Below are positions 50,901 through 57,598 of a DNA stretch of 57,598 nt, in pieces. The DNA comes from Desulfosporosinus sp. FKB. Lineage in GTDB: Bacteria; Bacillota; Desulfitobacteriia; Desulfitobacteriales; Desulfitobacteriaceae. Numbering within the stretch: the stretch's first letter is position 1; every line of letters starts with the position of its first letter. The stretch covers positions 1 to 57,598 of the forward strand of contig NZ_NADJ01000011.1 in NCBI RefSeq assembly GCF_002196705.1. The letters run 5' to 3'. Made by a program: the position numbers and the translations under genes. The notes under the pieces were generated by a model, which was not told where the DNA came from, did not search any database, and saw nothing but the letters and a program-made list of their open reading frames with translations.

Positions 50901-51803
50901 CGATTCATCGAGATCAGTAAGCAGCCCCTTCTTTTTCAATTCTTTCATTCCTATAACCGCCAGGTCCATAAGGCAGATATCCCGATGGTCTGTGTTTTCA
51001 GCATAGACGAAATCCCGAGATGCAAGATAGTCTTGATAGGAATTAAGAAGAGGGTCGGAAAAGTCACCTGAAGGGATGATAACTTCTTCTATTTTGGTAT
51101 TAAAGGTAGTATGGCGGCAATGGTCTGACCAGTATGTGTCAATGACTCGAATTTCCGTAAGCGTTGGATTCCGCTTCTCGGTGTCACGGAAATAGGACTG
51201 ACAAAACATCAGATCCTCAAAACTCATAGCTAAACCCGCTTCATGAAAAAATTTCCTCAGGTCCTCCGGTGATTTTCGCATAAAATCAGAAATCACCTCT
51301 ACGTTAGGCGGTAGGACGGATTCAAATTCCAGAGAATTGGGCTTAGCTAAAGAGGCTTCCCGGGATTCCACCGGATTGATGCAATAATGTTTAATGGCTT
51401 GGAAATCTTCTTCTGTTATCGAGCCTGTTAAAATAATAACTTTTGCGGAAGCAATCGCCGGCCGTTCTTTCTGCGTAAGAATTTGAAGACATTGAGCAGC
51501 TGAATCCGCCCGCTGATCATATTGACCAGGGAGGTATTCCATGGCAAAAACTCTGTCTTGAGCCGAAATATCCAGACGTTCATTGTAAATTGAATCAAGA
51601 GGCGGCTCAGCAAAAATAATTGAGTGGGATTTTTGATATTCTTCATCGGTAATTCCGGAAATATCGTAGCGATTGATAATCCGTACACCTGACAAAGAAT
51701 TGATGCCTAAGTTTTCGCGCAGTTCGCTTAATAATCCTTGAGCCTCGATATCATAGCCGGGTTTTTTTTCAACGTAAATCCTCTTGACAGTTTGTGATTC
51801 CAT
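47997..51803 (-). CDS. purL: Phosphoribosylformylglycinamidine synthase, single-chain PurL
   Basis: Fourth step of purine synthesis: converts FGAR, glutamine and ATP to FGAM. 1268 residues from ATG 51803 (GGAGGTAAGT upstream), the large form with all parts in one chain. It has an N-terminal PurS-like part, the linker with IDTYWSDHCRHTTF, two PurM-like ATP-binding halves (ETHNHPTEIEPFGGAATCLG, GGRTGRDGCGGATGSS, IGGKDSMSGTF) and a C-terminal glutaminase with the Cys nucleophile in MLGICNGFQALIKLG and His in HGEGRF. Many Firmicutes split this into PurS, PurQ and PurL. It stands alone, without other pur genes in the window. Confidence 0.96.
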   Translation of the reverse strand: MESQTVKRIYVEKKPGYDIEAQGLLSELRENLGINSLSGVRIINRYDISGITDEEYQKSHSIIFAEPPLDSIYNERLDISAQDRVFAMEYLPGQYDQRADSAAQCLQILTQKERPAIASAKVIILTGSITEEDFQAIKHYCINPVESREASLAKPNSLEFESVLPPNVEVISDFMRKSPEDLRKFFHEAGLAMSFEDLMFCQSYFRDTEKRNPTLTEIRVIDTYWSDHCRHTTFNTKIEEVIIPSGDFSDPLLNSYQDYLASRDFVYAENTDHRDICLMDLAVIGMKELKKKGLLTDLDESEEINACSIVVNLDHDGQSEEWLVMFKNETHNHPTEIEPFGGAATCLGGAIRDPLSGRTYVYQAMRVTGSGNPRGKLEDTLEGKLPQRKITQGAAAGYSSYGNQIGLATGQVAEVYDEGFMAKRMEVGAVIAAAPRKNVVREVPQPGDVVVLVGGRTGRDGCGGATGSSKEHTSESLLTCGAEVQKGNPPTERKIQRLFRKPEVSTMIKRCNDFGAGGVSVAIGELTEGLEINLDAVPKKYEGLDGTELAISESQERMAVVISSENLEPFIALAREENLEATLVAHVSSNPRLKMSWRGETIVDLSREFLNTNGIKQTTKVRVNLPESSSNYFKTLPAALSSLNTETKDANLLVRAWLTNLQDLNVCSQKGLVERFDSSIGMSTVLMPLGGKYQATPAEGMVAKLPMQSGDTKAATVMTYGYNPQLAKWSPFHGALYAVVHAVSKIVTLGGDYRNVRLTLQEYFEKLGSDPEKWGKPFSALLGGFYAQKKLQIPAIGGKDSMSGTFMDLNVPPTLVAFAVNVLDVDKVVSQEFKKAGSKVVLISCLRDDQEIPNFEQLAENYRKVSELIQAGHVLASHTVGMGGLAAAVSKMSFGNRIGLTITEPMDFQRLFSADYGSLILEIQDSIELDQIFGDVDYEFLGTTQDNPMLTVNGVSLAIEEAQQAWEQPLEKIFPTRTGIMPEPRSIHFNSRNTQKPSLKIARPKVLIPVFPGTNCEYDSARAFEKAGAAVETLIIRNLTPSDVEQSISELTRKIGQAQIVMLAGGFSAGDEPDGSGKFIATMFRNPRIKEAVSELLNKRDGLMLGICNGFQALIKLGLVPYGEIIDLTPEAPTLTYNKIGRHVSCMVQTKIVSVLSPWFSGVSLGDIHTIPVSHGEGRFVASPKVIETLEANGQIATQYVDFNGDPSNRIEYNPNGSYEAIEGITSPDGRILGKMAHSERTGHGVALNIPGDKYQPIFAGGVNYFRG

Positions 51804-51845
51804 ACTTACCTCCAACCTGCATTTGCCTTGAAATAGACTTAATTG

Positions 51846-51888
51846 CTAAAAAATATTTTTAAGGCCATAGCGCTTTGTCTATGACCTC
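51846..51888 (-). promoter_or_regulatory. Hairpin in the purL leader
   Basis: Minus-strand stem GGTCATAG / CTATGGCC (51886-51863) followed by TTAAAAATATTTTTT, 43 bp before the purL start. It looks like an attenuator or leader terminator. Confidence 0.5.
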
Positions 51889-51963
51889 GTTGCCAAGTAT
51901 TTCTCACTTAATCGTGTCAAAAATTGTTATAGCTTTGCTTGCATAATACCATGATTCGAAGAG

Positions 51964-52037
51964 AAATAAAAGTCACTCCTTGAAGTGGCAACTTTGAGAA
52001 AAGTGTGACTCATTCCTTTCGGCACCCTCATTGAGTC
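51964..52037 (-). promoter_or_regulatory. Alternative hairpins upstream of purL
   Basis: GACTCA (52037-52032) can pair with TGAGTC (52012-52007). The overlapping AGTCAC (52010-52005) can instead pair with GTGACT (51976-51971), followed by TTTTATTT. The two stems exclude each other, like an antiterminator/terminator pair. No known riboswitch class was recognised. Confidence 0.4.
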
Positions 52038-52070
52038 CCAAATTTTGCTTGCCTAGTCATTAAGTGAATA

Positions 52071-52112
52071 AAGGCGTTCTCACTTACTATACTAGTGAAG
52101 CAAGAACGCCTT
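52071..52112 (-). terminator. Terminator of the C_GCAxxG_C_C gene
   Basis: Perfect 10-bp stem AAGGCGTTCT / AGAACGCCTT (52071-52080 and 52103-52112) extended by CTTCAC/GTGAG, with a weak T tail on the minus strand. Confidence 0.6.
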
Positions 52113-52201
52113 CGGTCATTTGCACACGCTTTGGATTTTTAGAGTTAAGTTTTACTCAACCCCCGACTATTTGGTTTAGGCTTTTGCCTCAGGGAAAGCT
52201 G

Positions 52202-52651
52202 TTATTTCTTCTCTAATGTCAGCTTTTTTTCTAAAATGAACTCCATCAGAAGTTTGGCAGTTCCTCCCGTTAGTTTTAAACAATGCCTTAAATGCTCCGG
52301 GGAATCAAAATCGTGGGGATTTAAAACTCGACAACAGGTTCCTCCAAATTGGTCGGAAAAACGGTCATGGAATTCATGAGCGAGATTATAGAGCGGTTCC
52401 CGATCTTGTTGAGGATTGATGCGTCCTTGGTAAAGCCCCAAAACCATAACCGAACTTGTCAAGGCACCACACATGCAGCCGGCATGCCCCAGGCCACCTC
52501 CAAACCCAGTTGCCATTTGCAAACTCTCGGAGTTCAGGGGGTTATTAAGCAGCTCGTTGAAGGTATGAAGAATTGACTCTGAACAATTAAGTCCTTCTTT
52601 GAATTTGTTTCCAGCTCGCGAACGAGCCTCTAAAGCCATATCATCGTTCAT
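52202..52651 (-). CDS. C_GCAxxG_C_C family protein, probable redox protein
   Basis: 149 residues carrying the family's cysteine pattern: LNCSESIL, CMCGALTSSV (the GCxxG-like core), GTCCRVL and HCLKLTGG. Members are thought to be redox-active or metal-binding proteins of anaerobes; no reaction is established. Rich in Gly around GFGGGLGHAGCMCG. Start ATG 52651 with GGAGG 8 bases upstream. Monocistronic. Confidence 0.88.
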   Translation of the reverse strand: MNDDMALEARSRAGNKFKEGLNCSESILHTFNELLNNPLNSESLQMATGFGGGLGHAGCMCGALTSSVMVLGLYQGRINPQQDREPLYNLAHEFHDRFSDQFGGTCCRVLNPHDFDSPEHLRHCLKLTGGTAKLLMEFILEKKLTLEKK

Positions 52652-52825
52652 AGGTAACCTCCTTAGCGTAACTTAATCTAATTAGAGCTTACCTAATAGT
52701 TCTAGATATATCTTAATATTCCTACTATTCGGTTTAAAAAAATTCTCTGGGTACGTATGGAAAATAGAAACATTCAGTTTTTTTCACGATCCTAAGGTAC
52801 TCCCTTGCGATGAAGGGCTGATAGT

Positions 52826-52867
52826 AAAAAAACGACAGTAACGAGGGTAAATCGTTACGGTCGTTTT
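52826..52867 (-). terminator. Terminator of the Toprim gene
   Basis: Stem AACGACAGTAACGA / TCGTTACGGTCGTT with one mismatch, followed by T7 on the minus strand. Confidence 0.8.
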
Positions 52868-52882
52868 ATCTTACGCTTTAAG

Positions 52883-53227
52883 CTAATTATCCTCCAAGTC
52901 CTCCGGGGACTTTACTATAAAGTGGGCACCCTCAAGAATCTGGGCTAGTACATGATAGGGAGTTGTTGCAACTTCACGGTACATCCTATGGGTATATAAG
53001 TGGCGCACATTGGGAAAGTCCTGTTTAAATAAACGCCTGACTTTGTCCCCTGAATAATCTGCGTCCAACAGAACAAAGACCTCATCCTCACCATACTCAG
53101 AGAATAATTCTTCCAATTTATCCTCACCTATGGTGCCATAGGTACATGCTATTTCTACAGGTTCATCCAGAATTTGTTGTAACCGCTGCTTGTCTGTTTT
53201 TCCTTCAACAATAATCACTTTGCCCAT
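52883..53227 (-). CDS. Small Toprim-domain protein
   Basis: 114 residues, essentially one Toprim domain: KVIIVEGKTDKQRLQQIL (catalytic Glu) and VFVLLDADYSGDKVRRLFK (DxD). This is the metal-binding core shared by RNase M5, primases and OLD nucleases. Too short for any of these full enzymes; stand-alone Toprim proteins are common in Firmicutes and their substrate is unknown. Start ATG 53227. Confidence 0.85.
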   Translation of the reverse strand: MGKVIIVEGKTDKQRLQQILDEPVEIACTYGTIGEDKLEELFSEYGEDEVFVLLDADYSGDKVRRLFKQDFPNVRHLYTHRMYREVATTPYHVLAQILEGAHFIVKSPEDLEDN

Positions 53228-53308
53228 GAATCCACCTTAACTTTCCTATCTTGATTTTTGACTTTTGATCTAGCGTCTGCGCTTTGTTCAGGAAATATTC
53301 CGCAGAAC

Positions 53309-55258
53309 TCAGTCGACCAGCGAGGAGGAGAGAAATTGAAGGGGAATCTTTATAGTTACCTGAGTACCTTGCTTCAATTCGCTCTGGATTTCAATCTCGC
53401 CCTCCAGCAATTCGATTATGGCTTTAGCTATTGCTAAACCAAGTCCTGTCCCTTTACTGTTTCGTGATTGATCTCCTTTGTAAAAGCGTTCCCAGATGTG
53501 CGGCATTTGATTTGCAGCAATGCCATACCCTTCATCTTTTATCCGGAGTATCAAAGCATCCTTGCCCTCCAGATTGGCCGCAATGTAAACACAGCTATTA
53601 TTGGGGGAATGAGTGATAGCATTGTCTAGGAAAATAATGATGAGCTGGCGTAATCGATTGTAGTCTCCTAGAAAAGGAGGGACTTCTTCTGCCATTGAAT
53701 AGCTTAATTCAATAGATTTTTTAGCGGCAAGAGTTTGCAGGTTTTTAATGGTATCTTCAAGCAGGCTTGGAAAATGAATTACTTCTTGGCTTATCGATAT
53801 TTTCCCTGATTGAAGCTGAGAAAGTTCCAGAAGATCTTTAACCAATCGTTCTAAGCCATGAGTTTCCTGGAGCATTTTGTGGTAAGTATGCTGAAAATCC
53901 TCTCGCGAATCCAGGGTTCCATCGACCATTGCTTCCAGGTACCCTCGAATGACTGTCAAAGGAGTACGAAATTCATGGGATACATTAGCAACGAAATCTC
54001 GGCGCAATTGTTCAAGACGCTCATTTTCGCTGATATCCTGAACTGAGGCAACACACCCTGTAATGGTATCATGCTTATCAATTATGGGAGAAATCGTAAA
54101 TCGCAGTACCTTATCCGACCAATTGCGGAGAATCTGCAAAGTTTCCTTGGTTTTCATCACTTGATCCATCTTAGGTTTAATCTCTAACTCCTGCAGATCT
54201 CTGTCAACATCATCTAAGGAATATGGGGCGTTCCTATTCATGATGGCTGCGAGAGCAAAATTAATACTTACAGGCTCGAGATTACAATTAAATGCGATAA
54301 TTCCTTCAGAAATGCTGGCTATAATATCTTTGAGTTTTCCCTTTTCCTGAAATAGTTGGTTAATCGTTGAACCAAGTTCTTTCGCCAAAAGATCGAGAGA
54401 ATTCCCAAGCTGACCTATTTCATCGTCTCGTTTGATGCCTGTCTTTGCCTGATAATTCCCCTTAGTAATTTCAAGAGCCGTCCGGTTCATTGCTTTGAGA
54501 GGACGAGTAAAAAGAATAGAGTACATGACTCCCAAAGCAGCTGCTAATAGAAGCGCTGCTAATAGACTGACAGCTAGAATACTGACTGCCTTGTCTAAAA
54601 CACTGGTGACCCCTGTTACAGGAGTATGTAAAAGAACTGCCCCTATGACTTTATGCTCATGATTAAAAATTGGAACGCCAATGGTAATCGTAGCTTCGTG
54701 ATACAGTCCGCTAAAACTTTCACTGGTAGATTCCTGGCCTCGAAGTACATCCTGAATTACTCTCTCGGCTTCTGCAGGCAGCGGACCTGGATTCGTCAAA
54801 ATGCCTTGTCCGGCTCCGCTTCCCATAGGTCCCCCCTGTCTTGCTCCATAGCCAAATCCCCGGCCTTGTCCCATACCTTGACCTTGCAGGCTGCCGGAAA
54901 TTACGGTAGGGTTCCCTTTGTTATCCGTAATCCAAACCTTGGACTCAGTGATGGTGTCCAGAGAACGAAGATAACCACCAAAACCTCTCAGAGGATTGTT
55001 CGGACCCGCTGTCTTACCATCAGAATCGTCCATTACCTCATCTGCTGTAGCTGCGATACTCCTCGCACTCGTAAGCATTGTTTCTTCTCGACTCTCAAAG
55101 GCATATTGCTTAAAAAGCTGCATAAATAGGGCACCAATGGTAATCATACAAATAGTGATTATTACGATAACACTTAAGGCCAATTTTACGGCCAGTTTGT
55201 TTTTAATTAAATTAATGATTTTGTCAGTGATTCTGAGACTCGAACTTATAACCAACAC
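53309..55258 (-). CDS. Membrane sensor histidine kinase with Gly-rich extracellular domain
   Basis: 649 residues: membrane segment about 25-50, an extracellular sensor about 50-222, membrane segment about 223-250, HAMP (251-300), a PAS-like region (about 305-410), HisKA with His428 in DFVANVSHEFRTPLTVIRGY, and HATPase_c with IFLDNAITHSP, DEGYGIAANQM and KGTGLGLAIAKAI. The sensor contains a Gly/Met/Arg-rich insert (residues about 125-152, with QGQGMGQGRGFGYG). It starts with GTG (55258) or TTG (55255), overlapping the regulator gene by 35 bp. Confidence 0.9.
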   Translation of the reverse strand: MLVISSSLRITDKIINLIKNKLAVKLALSVIVIITICMITIGALFMQLFKQYAFESREETMLTSARSIAATADEVMDDSDGKTAGPNNPLRGFGGYLRSLDTITESKVWITDNKGNPTVISGSLQGQGMGQGRGFGYGARQGGPMGSGAGQGILTNPGPLPAEAERVIQDVLRGQESTSESFSGLYHEATITIGVPIFNHEHKVIGAVLLHTPVTGVTSVLDKAVSILAVSLLAALLLAAALGVMYSILFTRPLKAMNRTALEITKGNYQAKTGIKRDDEIGQLGNSLDLLAKELGSTINQLFQEKGKLKDIIASISEGIIAFNCNLEPVSINFALAAIMNRNAPYSLDDVDRDLQELEIKPKMDQVMKTKETLQILRNWSDKVLRFTISPIIDKHDTITGCVASVQDISENERLEQLRRDFVANVSHEFRTPLTVIRGYLEAMVDGTLDSREDFQHTYHKMLQETHGLERLVKDLLELSQLQSGKISISQEVIHFPSLLEDTIKNLQTLAAKKSIELSYSMAEEVPPFLGDYNRLRQLIIIFLDNAITHSPNNSCVYIAANLEGKDALILRIKDEGYGIAANQMPHIWERFYKGDQSRNSKGTGLGLAIAKAIIELLEGEIEIQSELKQGTQVTIKIPLQFLSSSLVD

Positions 55259-55916
55259 CCCATATCGTCTTAATATCCCAAGGAAGTTTGGCAGGAATGT
55301 TCATTTTCGATCTTAGTCTTTTAATATGAGTATCTACGGTACGTGCATCGCCAAAATATTCATAGCCCCAAACACTGTTGAGAAGGTTGTCTCTCGAAAA
55401 AACTTTTCCCGGGTTCGAGGCTAAAACCCACAAAAGTTCAAGTTCCTTTTTCGTTAAGGAAACAGACCGTCCTTCAAGTAGTACTTCGTAATCCGAAAGA
55501 TTAATAACAAGCCCAGAGTACCGAATCACGTCGCTGCTTTGTTCCTCCGAAATATCAAGCCTTCTAAGAACGGCCCGGACTCGGGCCATAACTTCACCGG
55601 GGCTGAAAGGCTTGACAATATAGTCATCTGCACCGATATCTAAGCCCATGATTCGATCCCCATCTTCCCCTTTTGCTGTAATCATAATAATAGGCACCGT
55701 TGAATTTTGACGGATTTCCTGACAGACTGTAAAACCATTCTTCTTAGGCATCAGAACATCCAGGAGAATCAGCACGGGTTGATACTCGGCAAATTTCAGG
55801 AGCGTTTCTTCCCCATCACGGGCAACGATCGGGTTATAGCCTTCTTTACTCACATAGGTTTTTAAGATATCGAGGATACCCTCATTATCATCGGCAATTA
55901 AAAGAAACTTCTTCAT
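55224..55916 (-). CDS. OmpR/PhoB-family response regulator
   Basis: 230 residues: receiver domain with ADDNE (acidic pocket), Asp53 in LILLDVLMPKKNG, IIMITAKGED and YIVKPFSPGEVMARV, then a winged-helix DNA-binding domain ending WDIKTIWGVGYKFE. It forms an operon with the kinase downstream. Four similar boxes upstream (55965-56031) are probably its operators, implying autoregulation and control of the divergent DUF2680 gene. Confidence 0.95.
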   Translation of the reverse strand: MKKFLLIADDNEGILDILKTYVSKEGYNPIVARDGEETLLKFAEYQPVLILLDVLMPKKNGFTVCQEIRQNSTVPIIMITAKGEDGDRIMGLDIGADDYIVKPFSPGEVMARVRAVLRRLDISEEQSSDVIRYSGLVINLSDYEVLLEGRSVSLTKKELELLWVLASNPGKVFSRDNLLNSVWGYEYFGDARTVDTHIKRLRSKMNIPAKLPWDIKTIWGVGYKFESQNH

Positions 55917-55964
55917 AATATCCCCCCTACTCCATATTTATTTTACCATTAATTCGTTTCATGA

Positions 55965-56031
55965 TTGTGACAGATTTGTGGCACACTTAATGTCAAAACG
56001 GGTTCAAAGTTTTGCCATAATTTTGCCACAA
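55965..56031. promoter_or_regulatory. Four TTRTGRCA boxes in the divergent gap, probable response-regulator operators
   Basis: Plus strand: TTGTGACA (55965-55972) and TTGTGGCA (55976-55983), 11 bp apart. Minus strand: TTGTGGCA (56031-56024) and TTATGGCA (56020-56013), also 11 bp apart. Tandem repeats with an 11-bp step suit OmpR-family dimers. One pair faces each gene. Confidence 0.7.
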
Positions 56032-56080
56032 TTTATTTGTAAGCTAAAGCTGTAATAAATCATTGAAAGGATGTGGATTG

Positions 56081-56521
56081 ATGAAAATCTACAAAAAGCT
56101 TGCAGTTTCCCTAACTGTGTTGGGAATGTTGGGGATTGCCGGGACAGCTTATGCCGCTGTAAATCAGACACCTGCGGACATAACGGCAAGTGTCACGGGA
56201 CAATCAATCACTGCTGTCAATCAAGAAAGAGCTTCAGGTAAAACTTATGGGACTATTGCTAAAGAAGCCGGAAAGTTGAAAGAATTTCAAGCTCAAATGT
56301 TAGAACAAAAAAAGGCCATACTTGATCAAAGAGTTAATGATGGCCAATTAACCCAACAACAGGCGGATCAAATTTATACAGCAATAAAAAGCAATCAAGC
56401 CTTATGTGATGGAACCGGCAATTGTTCCGGACTCATGGGCGGACAAAGTATGGGACGTGGCACAGGAAATCGAATGGGTAGCGGTAAGGGAATGGGTTGC
56501 AGGCTTGGTTTATATCCTTAA
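56081..56521 (+). CDS. Secreted DUF2680 protein
   Basis: 146 residues: signal peptide (KIYKKLAVSLTVLGMLGIAG, TAYAA), a helical DUF2680 region (SGKTYGTIAKEAGKLKEFQ, MLEQKKAILDQRVNDGQLTQ, QQADQIYTAIKSNQ) and a Cys- and Gly/Met-rich tail (LCDGTGNCSGLMGGQSMGRG). ATG 56081 has AAAGGATG upstream; the longer frame from 56063 would break the signal. It is divergent from the two-component system and probably its target. The tail composition resembles the kinase sensor insert. Confidence 0.82.
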   Translation: MKIYKKLAVSLTVLGMLGIAGTAYAAVNQTPADITASVTGQSITAVNQERASGKTYGTIAKEAGKLKEFQAQMLEQKKAILDQRVNDGQLTQQQADQIYTAIKSNQALCDGTGNCSGLMGGQSMGRGTGNRMGSGKGMGCRLGLYP

Positions 56522-56542
56522 ACGGTTTACACGTTAATATTG

Positions 56543-56580
56543 ACGCTGTCTGAAGACCAATCAGGCAGCGTTTATTATTT
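56543..56580 (+). terminator. Terminator of the DUF2680 gene
   Basis: Stem ACGCTGTCTG / CAGGCAGCGT (56543-56552, 56562-56571, one mismatch) followed by TTATTATTT on the plus strand. Confidence 0.7.
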
Positions 56581-56618
56581 GGAAAATATACAATTGACGA
56601 ACCTGTGTGTTCATAACT

Positions 56619-56945
56619 TCATTCTTTTCTCAAAACTTCTTTAGGTGGCTCAATTTCATTGGCAATTGTATGTTCAGTAAGTTCAGATAATATTTTTACC
56701 TTTTTATTTATTAATGGTCTCATACAATTTGGTACATGTTCCTGATGTGCTCTGTGAATTGCTACACATTCTTTACAGTTTCCATGATAACGACATGCCT
56801 TTTTACATGGACAATGGTCCTTATCTTTAAATTCTTCACGAAATTCCGAAGCAAACTCTTCCTGCAATCGCAATCCTTCTTTTCTGTCACCACGATGAAA
56901 TGCCTTCATTGCTTCTATTTCTTTTGGATTATTGTCAATAATCAT
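56619..56945 (-). CDS. Cysteine-rich small protein of unknown function
   Basis: 108 residues. Helical, charged N-terminus (EIEAMKAFHRGDRKEGLRLQ), a Cys/His-rich middle CPCKKACRYHGNCKECVAIH plus HVPNCM with six cysteines suited to a metal site, and a helical tail. The CRxHGxCxxCxxxH pattern recurs in small clostridial proteins without known function. A GGGAG-type site precedes ATG 56945. Confidence 0.6.
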   Translation of the reverse strand: MIIDNNPKEIEAMKAFHRGDRKEGLRLQEEFASEFREEFKDKDHCPCKKACRYHGNCKECVAIHRAHQEHVPNCMRPLINKKVKILSELTEHTIANEIEPPKEVLRKE

Positions 56946-57109
56946 AATTAAAATATTCTCCCTTCAAATAACTATTTATTGAGTTGTTCACATCATCCAT
57001 ATGTCATATATGCAGTCCCTTCCGTATACATCAAATTCCTTGTCTCGGCACATTTCTAAAAATATTGCTTTTCCATGGTGAAAGGGCACCTTTGGTTAGG
57101 TTAGGTTAG

Positions 57110-57262
57110 GTAAGGTCATCCCGCAGCTTTGGCTGTTGAGGGTTCCTATTTGTCCAACTCTCTTCGCGGTTAACACGCAATCTCACCAACACTCCCCACT
57201 TCGCCAGGTAGGCCGGAGGAATTTCACCTCTAGCCTCCTACAGAACCGTGCGAAGGAGAAAC
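57110..57262 (-). mobile_element. Possible remnant of a group II intron 3' region
   Basis: The minus strand reads CGCACGGTTCTGTAGGAGGC, followed by TAGAGGTGAAATTCCTCCGG and CCTACC. This type of sequence is commonly found beside the reverse-transcriptase gene of group II introns. No reverse transcriptase is present. Identification is by recollection of such boundaries and is weak. The 56946-57109 stretch shows only a short GGTTA repeat near 57094. Confidence 0.25.
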
Positions 57263-57303
57263 CGTTATTATATGCCTTTGGCTTTCTACTTTTTTGCTTT
57301 GGC

Positions 57304-57598
57304 TTGATACTATATTTTTTCTTTCATAATCCTTTAACAAGAAAGCCACAACAGTATGAGCCAGCAAGAGTTATTGATAGTTACAAAAATATACCTGTTT
57401 ATTATAATGGGCAAGACTACACCGCAAGTCACGGTGAGAATTTTAGCCCTGATGGTTATTATTACGGTCTTAAATGGCAATGTGTTGAATTTGTGAAGCG
57501 ATTTTACTATGACGTAAAACACGTTAAAATGCCAGATGGTTTTGGTAACGCTAAAGATTTTTATGCCTCTTCTGTGTCTCAAGGTTTCCTAAATGAAC
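57304..57598 (+). CDS. CHAP-domain amidase/endopeptidase, cut by the window end
   Basis: The plus-strand frame reads YEPARVIDSYKNIPVYYNGQ, then GYYYGLKWQCVEFVKRFYYD, the CHAP core with the catalytic Cys in WQCVEF, and continues past 57598. CHAP proteins cleave peptidoglycan or glutathionylspermidine-type amides. Before it the same frame is open and hydrophobic (FGLILYFFF), like a membrane anchor. The frame runs on upstream beyond 57241 with no clear ribosome site; TTG 57304 is only a placeholder, and the true start may have been lost to the adjoining mobile sequence. Confidence 0.65.
   Translation, partial: MILYFFFHNPLTRKPQQYEPARVIDSYKNIPVYYNGQDYTASHGENFSPDGYYYGLKWQCVEFVKRFYYDVKHVKMPDGFGNAKDFYASSVSQGFLNE

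Noticed and set aside
54653-55316. Plus-strand frames opposite the histidine kinase
   Set aside because: Antisense to well-conserved kinase coding sequence; no independent support.
57334-57582. 82-codon minus-strand frame at the right edge
   Set aside because: Antisense to the CHAP-domain coding sequence, which has recognisable catalytic residues.

Overview
The window looks like a chromosome segment of an anaerobic, spore-forming Gram-positive bacterium of the Desulfosporosinus/Desulfitobacterium type (Peptococcaceae). This is inferred from the oxygen-independent (cbi) cobalamin pathway, strong AGGAGG-type ribosome binding sites, a Spo0E-like phosphatase, SLH-domain and DUF1540 proteins, and the encoded tmRNA tag (A)NEDNFALAA. 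No species can be assigned from sequence alone. Nearly all genes lie on the minus strand.

Region 1 (1-4.1 kb) is a defence island: a SEFIR-domain protein with a large unrecognised C-terminal part, then a type I Thoeris pair, thsA (SIR2-SLOG) and thsB (TIR). Region 2 (4.1-12.4 kb) is AT-rich accessory DNA with decayed genes: a broken VOC-family gene, a DUF4256 gene, a tandem paralogue pair with one broken copy, a serine-recombinase fragment and a frameshifted IS1182 transposase. It ends at the tmRNA gene ssrA. A perfect 14-bp copy of the ssrA 3' end lies 4.6 kb away (7438-7451), so 7.45-12.05 kb is probably the remnant of an element integrated at ssrA.

Region 3 (12.7-26.2 kb) is one cobalamin operon read right to left: AdoCbl riboswitch with terminator, cbiET, cbiL, cbiF, cbiG, cbiH, cbiJ, cbiX, cbiC, cbiP, cbiB, cbiA, cobO, an L-threonine kinase (pduX-like) and cobD. 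It covers cobalt insertion, corrin ring synthesis, amidation, adenosylation and aminopropanol-arm assembly. Region 4 (27.1-32.9 kb) is a second B12-riboswitch unit. It holds a PurM-like protein resembling the alpha-ribazole kinase CblS, an S component resembling the alpha-ribazole transporter CblT, a double-ATPase EcfA, EcfT and cbiD. Together these suggest that the lower-ligand nucleoside is salvaged; no cobT, cobU or cobS is in the window.

Region 5 (33-57.6 kb) is mixed: two unannotated micro-ORFs, an iron-sulfur/flavin-type reductase, DUF1540 and PspC proteins, a heterodimeric ABC exporter, an SsuABC-like importer, an M20 peptidase, a YcdB/SLH surface protein, a lipoprotein beta-carbonic anhydrase, full-length fused PurL, a C_GCAxxG_C_C protein, a small Toprim protein, and a two-component system divergent from a secreted DUF2680 protein. 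Four TTRTGRCA boxes lie in the divergent gap. The window ends inside a CHAP-domain gene.

Five copies of a small IS200/IS605-like palindromic repeat sit at gene borders. One is inside the cobalamin operon and one overlaps the stop codon of an ABC transporter. No CRISPR array, rRNA or tRNA gene was seen.
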